This document shows, piece after piece, positions 18,341 through 27,610 of a stretch of 64,000 nt of DNA; the stretch's first letter is position 1; the number at the start of each line of letters is the position of its first letter. The stretch is from Taibaiella sp. KBW10 (GTDB lineage: Bacteria > Bacteroidota > Bacteroidia > Chitinophagales > Chitinophagaceae). The stretch covers positions 506,935-570,934 of the forward strand of contig NZ_QAJI01000001.1 in NCBI RefSeq assembly GCF_003852495.1, written 5' to 3'. The notes under the pieces were generated by a model. It searched no databases and was not told where the DNA came from. It saw only the letters and a list, made by a program, of their open reading frames with translations. The position numbers were made by a program, and so were the translations under genes.

Positions 18341-19862
18341 ATTTTTGTGTCTTCGAGGTAAGGCTCAAAAACGCTTTAGGTAAATAAGCGATTATATCTC
18401 CGGCAATCAGGCTTTCCATGCTAAGATCTAAAGCAGCCAGATCTCCGGCACGGCCGTGCAGCCAAACGCCCATAATTGCCGCTTCCGTTGCGGTATAACC
18501 CTGCGCCCGCAAAGCAGTAAGCATACCCGAAAGCACATCGCCACTCCCTCCTGTAGCCATACCGGCATTACCGGTACTATTGAAATATAATTGTCCATCG
18601 GGCAGGACGACCACCGTATGGGCACCTTTAATCAATACAATCAGCTGATGGGCTTGTGCGAACGCTTTACATTTTTGTAATTTTTCAAAATCATGCTCCC
18701 AAGTTCCGATCAATCGTTGGAGTTCTTTAGGATGCGGGGTCAGTATCGTTTGTGCCGGCAGTAATTTCAAATATTCTTTATGGGTTGCAAGTATATTTAA
18801 TCCGTCTGCATCGATCACCAAAGGTGGTAATTCCTCTTTTGCGGCGGCCAGCCACTCCAGAAAAGCCAATTCTGTTTCTTTTTCCTGCCCCAATCCCATC
18901 CCGATGCCAATCGCCTGCAGCTGGGCAATATCATCGGGAAAGCTGCTGATATATTGCGTTTGTTCATCGGTACGCACCATGGCTTCTGGAAAAGCATTTT
19001 GCACAATGGCATAAGCACATTTCGGAGTATACAGGCTCACCAGGCCACAACCCGATCTTAAAGCAGCTTTTCCACTTAACAATACCGCACCCACTTTACC
19101 ATAACTTCCCCCGATCAATAAACTGTGCCCGTAAGTACCTTTATGTGTATAGGGCTTTCGAGGTTTCCTAATCCGCTGTACCAAGGCCTCCTCAATATAA
19201 TGCATATGAAAGACCTCAGGGGCAAAACAAGTATCGTCCAATTGCAGATTAAGAATCTGAAGCAAGCCTACCTTGTCTTGGTTTTCGGGCTGGAGTAAAG
19301 CTAGTTTGGGTACCTGAAAGGTCAGGGTATAATGGGCCTGCACCACCGGAGCGGTGTCGGGGGTATGCACATCGGCCATTAAGCCGGAAGGCAGGTCTAT
19401 GGCCAGTATACAAGCTGCTTTGTTAATCTGCTGAATCAATGCCTGCCAGGAATCATCCAATACCTGACGCAGGCCATAGCCAAACAAACCATCCAGTACG
19501 ACAGCATCAGCCGGCAGCATTAAATGGTCTTCTTTACTAAAAAAATGAATCGCAATATTATGATCGCTCAGGCGTTTTTGGTTTTGAAAATTATCTGCGG
19601 TGTATTGCGGTGCTTCCAGCAGGTAAACTTGTACTTTGTATTTTTGCTGATGCAACAGGCGGGCAATCGCCAGCCCATCCCCACCATTATTCCCTTTGCC
19701 GCAAATAATTGCAAATACGGGCTTAGTGGCCGAAAATTGCTGTATCAGTGCTTCTGTAAAGGCTTTCGCCGCCCGCTCCATAAGCGCCAAAGTTGACATA
19801 TTTTGTACCTGGACCGTGTGGGCATCCACTCGTTTTAACTGTTCGGCGGTGTATAGATGCAT
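18339..19862 (-). CDS. nnr: Bifunctional NAD(P)HX epimerase / ADP-dependent NAD(P)HX dehydratase
   Basis: 507 residues from ATG 19862. The N-terminal YjeF_N epimerase domain (about 1-210) has CGKGNNGGDGLAIARLL; the C-terminal dehydratase (about 225-505) has GTYGHSLLIGGSYGKVGA, LTPHPKELQRL and GNAGMATGGSGDVLSGML. It repairs hydrated NADH/NADPH. A longer frame starts at 19916 but the minus-strand promoter element at 19883-19890 lies between, and MHLYTAEQLKRVD is the family-like N-terminus. Confidence 0.95.
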   Translation of the reverse strand: MHLYTAEQLKRVDAHTVQVQNMSTLALMERAAKAFTEALIQQFSATKPVFAIICGKGNNGGDGLAIARLLHQQKYKVQVYLLEAPQYTADNFQNQKRLSDHNIAIHFFSKEDHLMLPADAVVLDGLFGYGLRQVLDDSWQALIQQINKAACILAIDLPSGLMADVHTPDTAPVVQAHYTLTFQVPKLALLQPENQDKVGLLQILNLQLDDTCFAPEVFHMHYIEEALVQRIRKPRKPYTHKGTYGHSLLIGGSYGKVGAVLLSGKAALRSGCGLVSLYTPKCAYAIVQNAFPEAMVRTDEQTQYISSFPDDIAQLQAIGIGMGLGQEKETELAFLEWLAAAKEELPPLVIDADGLNILATHKEYLKLLPAQTILTPHPKELQRLIGTWEHDFEKLQKCKAFAQAHQLIVLIKGAHTVVVLPDGQLYFNSTGNAGMATGGSGDVLSGMLTALRAQGYTATEAAIMGVWLHGRAGDLAALDLSMESLIAGDIIAYLPKAFLSLTSKTQK

Positions 19863-19882
19863 GGCTGATGCTATTTTAGATA

Positions 19883-19890
19883 CAAATGTA
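19883..19890 (-). promoter_or_regulatory. -7 element TACATTTG of nnr
   Basis: Perfect TAnnTTTG on the minus strand, 20 bases before ATG 19862. Confidence 0.55.
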
Positions 19891-19919
19891 AATACAGTTG
19901 GGGAAATAGCAACCAACGA

Positions 19920-19947
19920 AAAAGCGCATCAACATTGATGCGCTTTT
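19920..19947. terminator. Terminator of the C1 peptidase gene
   Basis: Perfect 12-bp stem (19920-19931 / 19936-19947), ACAT loop, T-runs on both strands; 33 bases past the peptidase stop. Confidence 0.8.
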
Positions 19948-19979
19948 CTTATGTAATATATGTTTTATACCAACCGGTA

Positions 19980-21176
19980 TTAAGGTTGTACTTTTTGCAT
20001 AATGCTTGCCGGTACGCCTTTTTTATTCAGTAAAATGCTGGTGGTTTTGTATTGCACATAGGCTTTAGATACATTCAGGTAACCTTTGTAGTCATTATCT
20101 TCACCCCAGGAGTTTTTTACGATATAATACTCTTTACCATTCTGATCTTTGGACATCCCTACAATATGCATACCATGATCATCAGTTGTGGCCTGGTTAT
20201 CCAAACCTTGCTGGCGGATTTCCGGAGTGATCACCAATTCTTTTTTAACCGTTGCGAATAAAGCATCTTTTTCTTCTTTCTTCATGCGCTTTGGCTCCAG
20301 GTATAAAGCACTATCCGGAACCATTGCCACACCATTAGGCCAGCTAAAATAAGGCTCTGATACATCTGCACCCCAGGCTACCGTATAACCGCTTTTCAAA
20401 GCATTGTCAATCGTAGCGGTCAGGTCTTCCATAGGAATATTGTTGATCCATTGGAAAGACCAGTTATCCGGAACCATCATCATGGCTTTTTCCCAGTAAG
20501 GCGTATTGGTTTGAGAGATAAATTCGATATAATCGTTCGCATTCAAACCCACAACCTCCGTAGCAAAAGATTTTGGAGTATAGGATTTACCCTGATAGGT
20601 AAAGCTTTGTGGCACCTCGCCCAAGTAGGCGTCTAAAGTGCTTTTTACTACATTTTTCCAGGCCGGAGATATGGTACCGTTTTTATTGGCCACCACACCT
20701 TTTAAAATACCTTCCATGATGGATTGCATTTCCCCAAAGTTATTACGGGTAGATCCGTTTAGTAAGCCGGTATAGGCTTCTTTAGGCATCGCACCGTATT
20801 TACCATATAAATGAATCACATCATGTGCTTCACCGCCATCACCCCAACCGATATTGCCGCCCATTCTCACATAGGTATCGGACTTATCTTCGTATTGTTT
20901 TCTGGCATGAAATATTTTAGATAGTTGTACCGGCTTACGCCCTGCTTTGATCATTTCAGACTCCAGAAAAGACCCGGTAGAGTAGCTCCAACAGGTTCCT
21001 GAACTGCCCTGATTTTCTACCGGTGTACGATCCAGATTGATCACATCGGTAAATTTATAGGCTTTCTTTTTAGCATCTATCTTAGTGCCACTGGCGGTCT
21101 TCACTAGATTATCCTGCGCCTGGGCTACCTGCATCATACATGCTAAGGCAACAATACTTAAGGTAATTTTTCTCAT
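19980..21176 (-). CDS. Secreted C1 (papain/bleomycin hydrolase-like) cysteine peptidase
   Basis: 398 residues from ATG 21176. Signal peptide ends near AQA-QD. Catalytic triad motifs: NQGSSGTCWSYS (Cys62), TTDDHGMHIVG (His) and IVKNSWGED (Asn). The spacing with a long insert between Cys and His is as in aminopeptidase C/bleomycin hydrolase, which cuts peptides from the N-terminus. Unlike the cytoplasmic PepC of other bacteria this one carries an export signal, as is common in Bacteroidota. Promoter TATATTTG at 21207-21214. Confidence 0.92.
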   Translation of the reverse strand: MRKITLSIVALACMMQVAQAQDNLVKTASGTKIDAKKKAYKFTDVINLDRTPVENQGSSGTCWSYSTGSFLESEMIKAGRKPVQLSKIFHARKQYEDKSDTYVRMGGNIGWGDGGEAHDVIHLYGKYGAMPKEAYTGLLNGSTRNNFGEMQSIMEGILKGVVANKNGTISPAWKNVVKSTLDAYLGEVPQSFTYQGKSYTPKSFATEVVGLNANDYIEFISQTNTPYWEKAMMMVPDNWSFQWINNIPMEDLTATIDNALKSGYTVAWGADVSEPYFSWPNGVAMVPDSALYLEPKRMKKEEKDALFATVKKELVITPEIRQQGLDNQATTDDHGMHIVGMSKDQNGKEYYIVKNSWGEDNDYKGYLNVSKAYVQYKTTSILLNKKGVPASIMQKVQP

Positions 21177-21206
21177 TATCAATTAAAATAGTTTTTCAAA
21201 TTTTGT

Positions 21207-21214
21207 CAAATATA
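21207..21214 (-). promoter_or_regulatory. -7 element TATATTTG of the C1 peptidase gene
   Basis: Perfect TAnnTTTG on the minus strand, 30 bases before ATG 21176. Confidence 0.55.
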
Positions 21215-21287
21215 GGCAATATCAGAAAATATCGTTTGTATAGGGCATAATTATAAATACCTTTATGCAAATTGACATACGGTTTAT

Positions 21288-22169
21288 ATGGCAAAAGTAA
21301 TCTTAGCAGGCGGTACCGGTTTTATCGGTCAATACTTACAAAAACGGTTTCGTCAATCGGGCGATGAGGTACTGGTCCTTTCTAGGGAAAAGGGCGACCT
21401 TTCCTGGAAGGAGGAAGATGCCCTTAAAGCAGCTCTGGAAGGTGCTTCTGTTCTGATTAATCTTTCAGGGAAATCGGTGAATTGCCGGCATAATGAACGT
21501 AATAAAAAAGCGATCCTGGAGAGCCGGGTAAAGACTACCGAAAAGCTGAACGAGCTTCTGCGCAGTTGTACCCATCCACCTGCGTATTGGTTTAATGCGA
21601 GTGGCGCGGCTTTTTATAAACCTTCGGAGCATAAAGTAATGACCGAAACCGATTATGAATTTAACCCCGCTTTTATGGGTATCGTCTCCAGAGATTGGGA
21701 GGAAGCTCTTTTTGCCCATCCGCTTACCGCCACAAAACGATATGCCCTGCGCACGACCATTGTGCTGGGGAAAGACGGTGGCGTAATGCAACCGTTTAAA
21801 ACCCTAACCCGTTTTGGATTGGGGGGCAGGCAAGGTACAGGCAGGCAAATGGTAAGTTGGATTCATATTGAGGATTATTACCGCATTATCAGGTTTGCAA
21901 TGGAGACTGATGCCGCAGAAGGCCCGATTAATTTTGCAGCACCGGAACCGCTTAGTAATACCCTTTTTATGAAAAGCCTGCGTAAGGCCATGCACATGCC
22001 TATTGGTATACCCGCACCGGGTTTCGCCATTAAATTTGGGGGTGCATTGATCGGCACGGAGCCCGGATTGATCCTGGATAGCCAATATGTGGTCTCCGAA
22101 ACGCTCAAAGCAGCAGGATTTTCCTTTAAGTATCCTAGCCTGGCTTCGGCCTTAAAAGACCTGGTCTAA
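21288..22169 (+). CDS. TIGR01777 family NAD(P)-dependent sugar epimerase-like protein
   Basis: 293 residues. N-terminal Rossmann motif GGTGFIGQYL, LINLSGKSVNCRHNERNK (a TIGR01777/YfcH signature), RTTIVLGKDGG and WIHIEDYYRI. A C-terminal DUF1731-like tail is present (LSNTLFMKSL to the end). The family is an extended short-chain dehydrogenase of unknown physiological substrate. Single gene, 114 bases before icd and on the same strand. Confidence 0.88.
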   Translation: MAKVILAGGTGFIGQYLQKRFRQSGDEVLVLSREKGDLSWKEEDALKAALEGASVLINLSGKSVNCRHNERNKKAILESRVKTTEKLNELLRSCTHPPAYWFNASGAAFYKPSEHKVMTETDYEFNPAFMGIVSRDWEEALFAHPLTATKRYALRTTIVLGKDGGVMQPFKTLTRFGLGGRQGTGRQMVSWIHIEDYYRIIRFAMETDAAEGPINFAAPEPLSNTLFMKSLRKAMHMPIGIPAPGFAIKFGGALIGTEPGLILDSQYVVSETLKAAGFSFKYPSLASALKDLV

Positions 22170-22283
22170 GGTGTAACAATAACATAAAGCGATTTATCCC
22201 CGCAAGGTGTGCCGCTTTCAATTGATTTTACTATTTTCGCCAATAGTTTTATATTTACCCGATAAAAAAAACAGCAATAAAAT

Positions 22284-23513
22284 ATGAGTTCAAAAATTAA
22301 AGTAGCCAACCCGGTTGTCGAACTTGATGGTGATGAGATGACCCGAATTATTTGGAAATTCATTAAAGACAAATTGATCTTACCTTACCTGGAGGTAGAT
22401 ATCAAATATTATGATTTGGGTATGGAGCATCGCGATGCTACGGATGATCAGGTGACGGTAGATGCCGCTAATGCAATCAAACAATATGGTGTGGGTATTA
22501 AATGTGCCACCATCACCCCGGATGAACAACGTGTGGAAGAATTCAAATTAAAACAAATGTGGAAGTCTCCTAATGGAACGATTCGTAACATCCTTGATGG
22601 TACGGTATTCCGTGAGCCGATCGTTTGTTCCAATGTACCCCGCCTGGTACCCAACTGGACTGCTCCGATCTGTATCGGCCGTCATGCCTTTGGTGATCAA
22701 TACCGCGCTACAGATTTCGTAACGAAAGGTAAGGGTAAACTGACTGTGAAATTTGAAGGAGAAGATGGTACGGTACAAGAGTATGAGGTATACAATTTCA
22801 AAGGAGATGGTGTTGCCTTAACCATGTATAATACCGATGAAAGCATTCAGGGTTTTGCCCGTTCTTGCTTTAATCAGGCCCTGAGCAAAAAATGGCCTTT
22901 ATATCTTTCTACTAAAAATACTATTCTTAAAAAATATGATGGCCGCTTCAAAGATATTTTTGAAGAGATCTATCAAAATGAATTCAAAACTAAATTCCAG
23001 GAAGCAGGGATTACTTATGAACATCGTTTAATCGATGACATGGTCGCGTCTGCCTTAAAATGGAATGGTAATTTCGTATGGGCCTGTAAGAACTATGATG
23101 GTGATGTACAGTCTGATACCGTTGCACAAGGATTTGGTTCTTTAGGTTTAATGACTTCTACTTTGGTAACGCCCGACGGACTGACGATGGAAGCGGAAGC
23201 AGCACACGGAACTGTAACGCGTCACTACAGAGAGCACCAAAAAGGTAATCCTACCTCTACAAACCCGATCGCGTCTATCTTTGCATGGACAAGAGGTCTG
23301 GAGTTCAGAGGTAAATTGGATGACAACCAGGAGCTGATTAAGTTCTGCCATGCTTTAGAAGAAGTATGCGTGGAAACAGTAGAGAGCGGTAAAATGACTA
23401 AAGATTTAGCAGTATGTATTCATGGTAATAAAGTAAATCATGGAGAACACTACTTATATACAGAAGAATTTTTAGATGCTTTGGATCAAAATTTGAAAGC
23501 AAAATTGGCTTAA
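22284..23513 (+). CDS. icd: NADP-dependent isocitrate dehydrogenase (eukaryotic-like type)
   Basis: 409 residues, close to mitochondrial/cytosolic IDH1/2 length and sequence: [30 protein letters not shown] (substrate loop), [17 protein letters not shown], and [23 protein letters not shown]. Oxidatively decarboxylates isocitrate to 2-oxoglutarate in the TCA cycle. A TATTTTCG -7 variant lies at 22232-22239. Followed by an exceptional 28-bp hairpin. Confidence 0.96.
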   Translation: MSSKIKVANPVVELDGDEMTRIIWKFIKDKLILPYLEVDIKYYDLGMEHRDATDDQVTVDAANAIKQYGVGIKCATITPDEQRVEEFKLKQMWKSPNGTIRNILDGTVFREPIVCSNVPRLVPNWTAPICIGRHAFGDQYRATDFVTKGKGKLTVKFEGEDGTVQEYEVYNFKGDGVALTMYNTDESIQGFARSCFNQALSKKWPLYLSTKNTILKKYDGRFKDIFEEIYQNEFKTKFQEAGITYEHRLIDDMVASALKWNGNFVWACKNYDGDVQSDTVAQGFGSLGLMTSTLVTPDGLTMEAEAAHGTVTRHYREHQKGNPTSTNPIASIFAWTRGLEFRGKLDDNQELIKFCHALEEVCVETVESGKMTKDLAVCIHGNKVNHGEHYLYTEEFLDALDQNLKAKLA

Positions 23514-23525
23514 GGCCAAAATCCA

Positions 23526-23584
23526 ATCTTCCTTATATGACTCATGGGGCGCCTTCGGCGCCCCATGAGTCATATAAGGAAGAT
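23526..23584. terminator. Exceptionally long perfect hairpin (28-bp stem), bidirectional terminator
   Basis: Arms 23526-23553 and 23557-23584 are perfectly complementary around a TTC loop. Core GGGGCGCCTTCGGCGCCCC. It lies between convergent icd and the Crp/Fnr gene and lacks a classical U-tract at its foot. Shares the GCGCCTTCGGCGC core with the hairpin at 6464-6502. Confidence 0.8.
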
Positions 23585-23607
23585 AATCAACACTCAATTT
23601 TTACTTT

Positions 23608-24189
23608 TTAGGAAATCTGTTCCGAAAATGACTTTCGAATCCTGCTGAGTGCCTGCGGGGTAATGCCGATATAAGAGGCTACATCCTTTAGCGGCACCGC
23701 GGTTAAAAGCTCCGGCCATTCCTTATAGATACGGCGATAGCGACCTTCAGCATCCTCACTAAGCAGGGATAATTCTCTATGTATTTTAGAAATAAAAATG
23801 CTTTCTGCAATCTTTCTCCCAATCAAATTACCGATAGATGATTGCTGGTAAATCTTATCTAAATCATCAAAAGAAACGCGTAATATTTCCACATCTGTCA
23901 CCGCCTGAATCTGAAATATTGATGGCCGTCTTAATAAGAAAGAATCATAGGCACAAAAGGCAGTATCCGGAAAGAAAAAATTAAAAGAAACATTTACATT
24001 CTCTTTAAGGTACGTATACTTTACAATCCCCTTATTGACAAAAGAAATATGGTTTTCAATCTCTCCATATTTAAGGATCACGTCTTTTTTCCTGAAATGG
24101 GTCTTGGTCAGTTTATCGTTCAGTAGTGCCCAGTCTTCCTCTGAAACGGCGTTAATGTTATTAAAATGCTTTCTCCAGTTTTCCGGCAT
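23608..24189 (-). CDS. Crp/Fnr family transcriptional regulator
   Basis: 193 residues. N-terminal cyclic-nucleotide-binding-like jelly roll (1 to about 120), dimerisation helix, C-terminal helix-turn-helix in LKDVASYIGITPQALSRIRKSF. No Cys cluster, so not an FNR oxygen sensor. In Bacteroidota this single-gene type often has no known ligand. It is convergent with icd and stands alone, so the target genes cannot be inferred from position. Confidence 0.88.
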   Translation of the reverse strand: MPENWRKHFNNINAVSEEDWALLNDKLTKTHFRKKDVILKYGEIENHISFVNKGIVKYTYLKENVNVSFNFFFPDTAFCAYDSFLLRRPSIFQIQAVTDVEILRVSFDDLDKIYQQSSIGNLIGRKIAESIFISKIHRELSLLSEDAEGRYRRIYKEWPELLTAVPLKDVASYIGITPQALSRIRKSFSEQIS

Positions 24190-24477
24190 ATCAAGATTTT
24201 TTGGTGATCAGAAACCGTATTTGTCTGATACAAACAAATAACAATGTTTTACAAAACTAAATATAGTTTTTTATCTGATACCAGCGCCCATTATAGCTAA
24301 GCCGATTACGTTATTTTCCCGTTAAAGGAGAAATTTACCTGTCTGAACAAAAACGTTGCACTTGCCATAACCATAGCGAGCTATAGGGATTCATCTGAAT
24401 TATCCAGACCTGTCACCAAAGCTTGGGAAATGGTTGTCCTACAAATTATTGGGGGATTTGCGACCAGAGGAGCATAG

Positions 24478-25362
24478 CTATTGTACTGATTTAATAAGTC
24501 TTTTATTTTTCTTATACTTCCGGATCAATATCCACACCAACCCACCGACTAGTAAGAGTGCCCATAGATTAGTGATGCCAATCAGGATAATCTTGATCAC
24601 TTCCCAGCCATTATATAAGGCAGTACGCATTCTTTCTCCAAAAGTAGGAGCGGCCAGCGCTTGTACATTAGCAATAACCTTTGTTTCAATACGCTGTGGC
24701 TGATAGAGGTCCAGGCTCAGTGTCGCATATTTCACTTGTTCCTGAATGCTTAAATTCTCTATCTTACGATCAATCTGTTGCTCCGAACGATCATCAATAT
24801 AGCTTACATTAGCTAATGTTTTGGGCGCAAGATGGTTCGCTTTAGAGGCTTCTTGTTTGAGTTTATTGCTTAAATAATTCAAGGTTACATCTTCCAATGC
24901 AAGATTTCTGTTATTAATAAATTCTGATTGACCGGCTACAAGGCGTAGAAAAGAGTCAAGCTGCTGCACCGGAATTTTAAAGGTCATGGAAGCAGTCGTT
25001 GTATAGGCTTGCACCTGCTTTACGGAATCGGAAGACAGGGGCCTCCGGTAAGTCTCTTCAACGGCATTTTCCAGACGGGAACTAACAATTGATCCCTCTA
25101 ATTGGCGCGTTACCTGCTCCAGATAGGTTGTGGTGGCCAATACATCTTTTACCCTCGAGCGCATATCAGCCGTCTTGATAATTTTGCGTTGTTCCGAAGA
25201 TTGGTAAGTAGCTGTATCTACAGCAATCTGTTCCGCGGCTGCTTCGTCAGCTGTCGTCGTAGATGCAGTACCCACGCTGCTTTCATGATTATTACTTTGC
25301 TTACATGCGGTGAATGCCGCGCTGGCAAGTACCAGGATCAAAATACTTTTAAGGGCTTTCAT
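24478..25362 (-). CDS. DUF4349 domain lipoprotein
   Basis: 294 residues. Signal peptide with lipobox AAFTAC (Cys about 20). The DUF4349 core (about 62-245) contains RKIIKTADMRSRVKDV and a central helical segment, then one C-terminal TM segment (about 258-282) followed by a basic tail KYKKNKRLIK. Family function unknown; envelope-associated. No partner gene adjacent. Followed upstream in the genome order by a strong terminator shared with ribH. Confidence 0.85.
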   Translation of the reverse strand: MKALKSILILVLASAAFTACKQSNNHESSVGTASTTTADEAAAEQIAVDTATYQSSEQRKIIKTADMRSRVKDVLATTTYLEQVTRQLEGSIVSSRLENAVEETYRRPLSSDSVKQVQAYTTTASMTFKIPVQQLDSFLRLVAGQSEFINNRNLALEDVTLNYLSNKLKQEASKANHLAPKTLANVSYIDDRSEQQIDRKIENLSIQEQVKYATLSLDLYQPQRIETKVIANVQALAAPTFGERMRTALYNGWEVIKIILIGITNLWALLLVGGLVWILIRKYKKNKRLIKSVQ

Positions 25363-25443
25363 AATCTTTTGTTTTGTGTTTCCATTTTATACCCAAAGCC
25401 GGTAAAAGGTAATCCTGCTTAACAAAAAATTTACAAATCCCTC

Positions 25444-25488
25444 AAAAAAACAGGGCCTGATGCGTCGTTCATCAGGCCCTGTTTTTTT
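25444..25488. terminator. Strong terminator of coaE-ribH operon
   Basis: Perfect 19-bp stem including A7/T7 (25444-25462 / 25470-25488), usable in both directions; 16 bases past the ribH stop. Confidence 0.9.
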
Positions 25489-25504
25489 AAATTTATGATG
25501 ATGT

Positions 25505-26008
25505 TTACTGCATCAGATCATTACCCATTTTTATCATTTTCAAGGCACCGATCATGGCTTCCTGGCCCTTATGCCCATGTATACCTCCTAGGCGCTCCCA
25601 GGCTTGTTCTTCATTATCCAGGGTCAGTACACCGAAGATAACCGGAATCGGCAAACTAAGGTTTAATCGAAGAATACCTTCTGTTGCCGCCTGACACACA
25701 TAATCGAAATGGGGGGTTCCGCCACGGATTACCGCACCAAAGGCAATAATCGCATTGGGGCCTTCCGGATCGTTTACTGATTGTTCATACAAAGCCTTAC
25801 AGGCAAAAGGTAATTCAAAACAGCCCGGCACTTTAACCAGGTTAGAAATTGTATTTCCTGTTTGTTCTGCGATCGCTTTTGCGCCACTGATCTGTTCTTG
25901 TACAATACGATCGTTCCACTCGGTGTATACGATACCTACTTTCCCATTTCTTAAATGCATGATCTCAGATAGATCAAGCAGGGTATTGCTGTCTGATGAT
26001 AAGGCCAT
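25505..26008 (-). CDS. ribH: 6,7-dimethyl-8-ribityllumazine synthase
   Basis: 167 residues. Motifs GAVIRGGTPHFDYVC (catalytic His) and VPGCFELPFACK. Penultimate step of riboflavin synthesis; condenses ribitylaminouracil with dihydroxybutanone phosphate. Starts 13 bases after coaE, so the two form an operon. No FMN riboswitch visible. Confidence 0.96.
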   Translation of the reverse strand: MALSSDSNTLLDLSEIMHLRNGKVGIVYTEWNDRIVQEQISGAKAIAEQTGNTISNLVKVPGCFELPFACKALYEQSVNDPEGPNAIIAFGAVIRGGTPHFDYVCQAATEGILRLNLSLPIPVIFGVLTLDNEEQAWERLGGIHGHKGQEAMIGALKMIKMGNDLMQ

Positions 26009-26021
26009 AATCTTAATTATT

Positions 26022-26609
26022 TTATTTTGCTACTTGTGTGAATTTTTTGTGCAAATGTAATACTTGTTCGATAAGGGAAACAGATTCATCATTCCGAATC
26101 ACAAAATCGCATAAGCTCATTTTTTTCGTTTCGTCCATCTGTTGCTCCATACGTTTCCGTATGGCCGTTTCATCTGCATGATCGCGCTGCATAGCCCTTT
26201 GCAAGCGGGCATCGAATGGACTCTGTACACCAATCATATAATCCATATCGGCATCGCTGCCACTTTCAAAAAACAAAGCGGCTTCTTTGAGCACATAAGG
26301 CGATTGCTGTGCGGCCATCCACTGTTTACCATATTTTCGCACAGCAGGGTGTACAATACTGTTGAGTATCGCGAGCTGCGCCCGGTCGTTAAATACAATA
26401 CCCGCCAGATAAGGCCGGTTTAACTGGCCGTCTTCGTACATACCCGAGCCAAAAGCAGCGATCAAGGCCGTCTTAACGTCGTCATTATGAGCCATCAGTT
26501 GCTTGGCAAAAGCATCGGCATCTAAGACCGGAATGCCCAAAACGCCAAATATCTGGCTCACGACACTTTTACCCGAGCCGATGCCTCCTGTAATCCCAAT
26601 GTTCAACAT
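26022..26609 (-). CDS. coaE: Dephospho-CoA kinase
   Basis: 195 residues. P-loop GITGGIGSGKSVV at residues 5-17, LDADAFAKQL, VLKEAALFFESG. Last step of CoA synthesis. Promoter TAATTTTG ends only 4 bases before the ATG, so the mRNA is probably leaderless. coaD (previous CoA step) is 0.5 kb away in the same orientation but separated by a terminator. Confidence 0.96.
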   Translation of the reverse strand: MLNIGITGGIGSGKSVVSQIFGVLGIPVLDADAFAKQLMAHNDDVKTALIAAFGSGMYEDGQLNRPYLAGIVFNDRAQLAILNSIVHPAVRKYGKQWMAAQQSPYVLKEAALFFESGSDADMDYMIGVQSPFDARLQRAMQRDHADETAIRKRMEQQMDETKKMSLCDFVIRNDESVSLIEQVLHLHKKFTQVAK

Positions 26610-26613
26610 AAGG

Positions 26614-26621
26614 CAAAATTA
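26614..26621 (-). promoter_or_regulatory. -7 element TAATTTTG of coaE-ribH, 4 bases before ATG
   Basis: Perfect TAnnTTTG. With a usual -7 to start spacing, transcription would begin at or within the ATG, implying leaderless translation. Confidence 0.55.
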
Positions 26622-26638
26622 AAATTTTATTCATAAAA

Positions 26639-26670
26639 AAAACGCTGAAACCTTTTGATTTCAGCGTTTT
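26639..26670. terminator. Terminator of yajC
   Basis: Perfect 12-bp stem (26639-26650 / 26659-26670) with A and T runs, 22 bases past the yajC stop. Confidence 0.85.
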
Positions 26671-26691
26671 CAAGATCATTTTCGGGTATGA

Positions 26692-27039
26692 TTATGCTAC
26701 GACTTTAGGAGCAGTATCTATACCGGCTCTTTTTTGGAATGCATTGGTCATTTCCATAGAAACGGCCTGGCGCTCTACTACAATATTTGTGTTTCTATCT
26801 ATTTCGATTGTTAAAGTACCGTCATCATTTGTACGGGTAATACGACCGTGAATACCAGAAGTCATTACTACTTTTTCGCCGGCTACTAATTTTTCTGCAA
26901 ATAATTTTTGCTCTTTGGCTTTCTTTTGCTGCGGACGAATCATGAAGAAATACATCACCACGATCATACCAATCATAAAAATTGGCATCATTCCGCCGCC
27001 CATTGGCCCTTGTGCTTGTAACAAAATGTTTGTTATCAT
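26692..27039 (-). CDS. yajC: Preprotein translocase subunit YajC
   Basis: 115 residues from ATG 27039. One N-terminal TM helix (IFMIGMIVVMYFFMI), RPQQKKAKEQ, then the small beta-barrel VVMTSGIHGRITRTNDDGTL. Accessory factor of SecDF/Sec translocon in the inner membrane. The longer frame to 27081 includes the promoter element at 27069-27076 and is not used. Confidence 0.94.
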   Translation of the reverse strand: MITNILLQAQGPMGGGMMPIFMIGMIVVMYFFMIRPQQKKAKEQKLFAEKLVAGEKVVMTSGIHGRITRTNDDGTLTIEIDRNTNIVVERQAVSMEMTNAFQKRAGIDTAPKVVA

Positions 27040-27068
27040 AAAACTTAATTTTTTTAGATTTCGAGCCG

Positions 27069-27076
27069 CAAAGGTA
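27069..27076 (-). promoter_or_regulatory. -7 element TACCTTTG of yajC
   Basis: Perfect TAnnTTTG on the minus strand, 29 bases before ATG 27039. Confidence 0.55.
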
Positions 27077-27109
27077 ATCAAAATTCTCTCAAGAAATTGC
27101 TAAAAATCT

Positions 27110-27571
27110 TTATTTATCCCATTGCACTTCATTGGGCAGAAACTGTGATACATCCCCGTGGTGCCGGATCACATCCCTGACCAGCGTCGAAGATACGGTC
27201 GAATATTGCGGAGAGCTGGTCAGAAAAACCGTTTCCACATGATGGCTCAGCATGCGGTTCATATCAGCAATGCCTTTTTCATATTCAAAATCGCTGACAT
27301 AACGAATCCCTCTCAGGATAAAGGCTGCCTCTATTTTCTTACAAAACTCAATTGTAAGCCCTTCATAGGCCGCTACGGAAACGCTGGGCGTATCCTTAAA
27401 TATTTCCTGTATCCATTGCATCCGCTGCTCAATGGAGAACATGGGTTGTTTGGTGGAATTGAGGCCAATGCCGATTACAATTTTATCAAAAAGCGGAATA
27501 GAACGCTTGATGACATCAACATGCCCTAAGGTAATAGGATCAAACGTTCCGGGAAAAACAGCTATACGCAT
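27110..27571 (-). CDS. coaD: Phosphopantetheine adenylyltransferase
   Basis: 153 residues. Nucleotidyltransferase motif FPGTFDPITLGHVDVI and C-terminal YSTVSSTLVRDV. Fourth step of CoA synthesis. Follows rfbC by 39 bases in the same orientation, possibly cotranscribed. Confidence 0.96.
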   Translation of the reverse strand: MRIAVFPGTFDPITLGHVDVIKRSIPLFDKIVIGIGLNSTKQPMFSIEQRMQWIQEIFKDTPSVSVAAYEGLTIEFCKKIEAAFILRGIRYVSDFEYEKGIADMNRMLSHHVETVFLTSSPQYSTVSSTLVRDVIRHHGDVSQFLPNEVQWDK

Positions 27572-27610
27572 ATAGGTTGCTTAAAATTTAGTTATTAATG
27601 AAATATATCT

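Noticed and set aside
25363..26008. FMN riboswitch controlling ribH
   Set aside because: No RFN-like conserved segments; the gene is cotranscribed from the leaderless coaE promoter.
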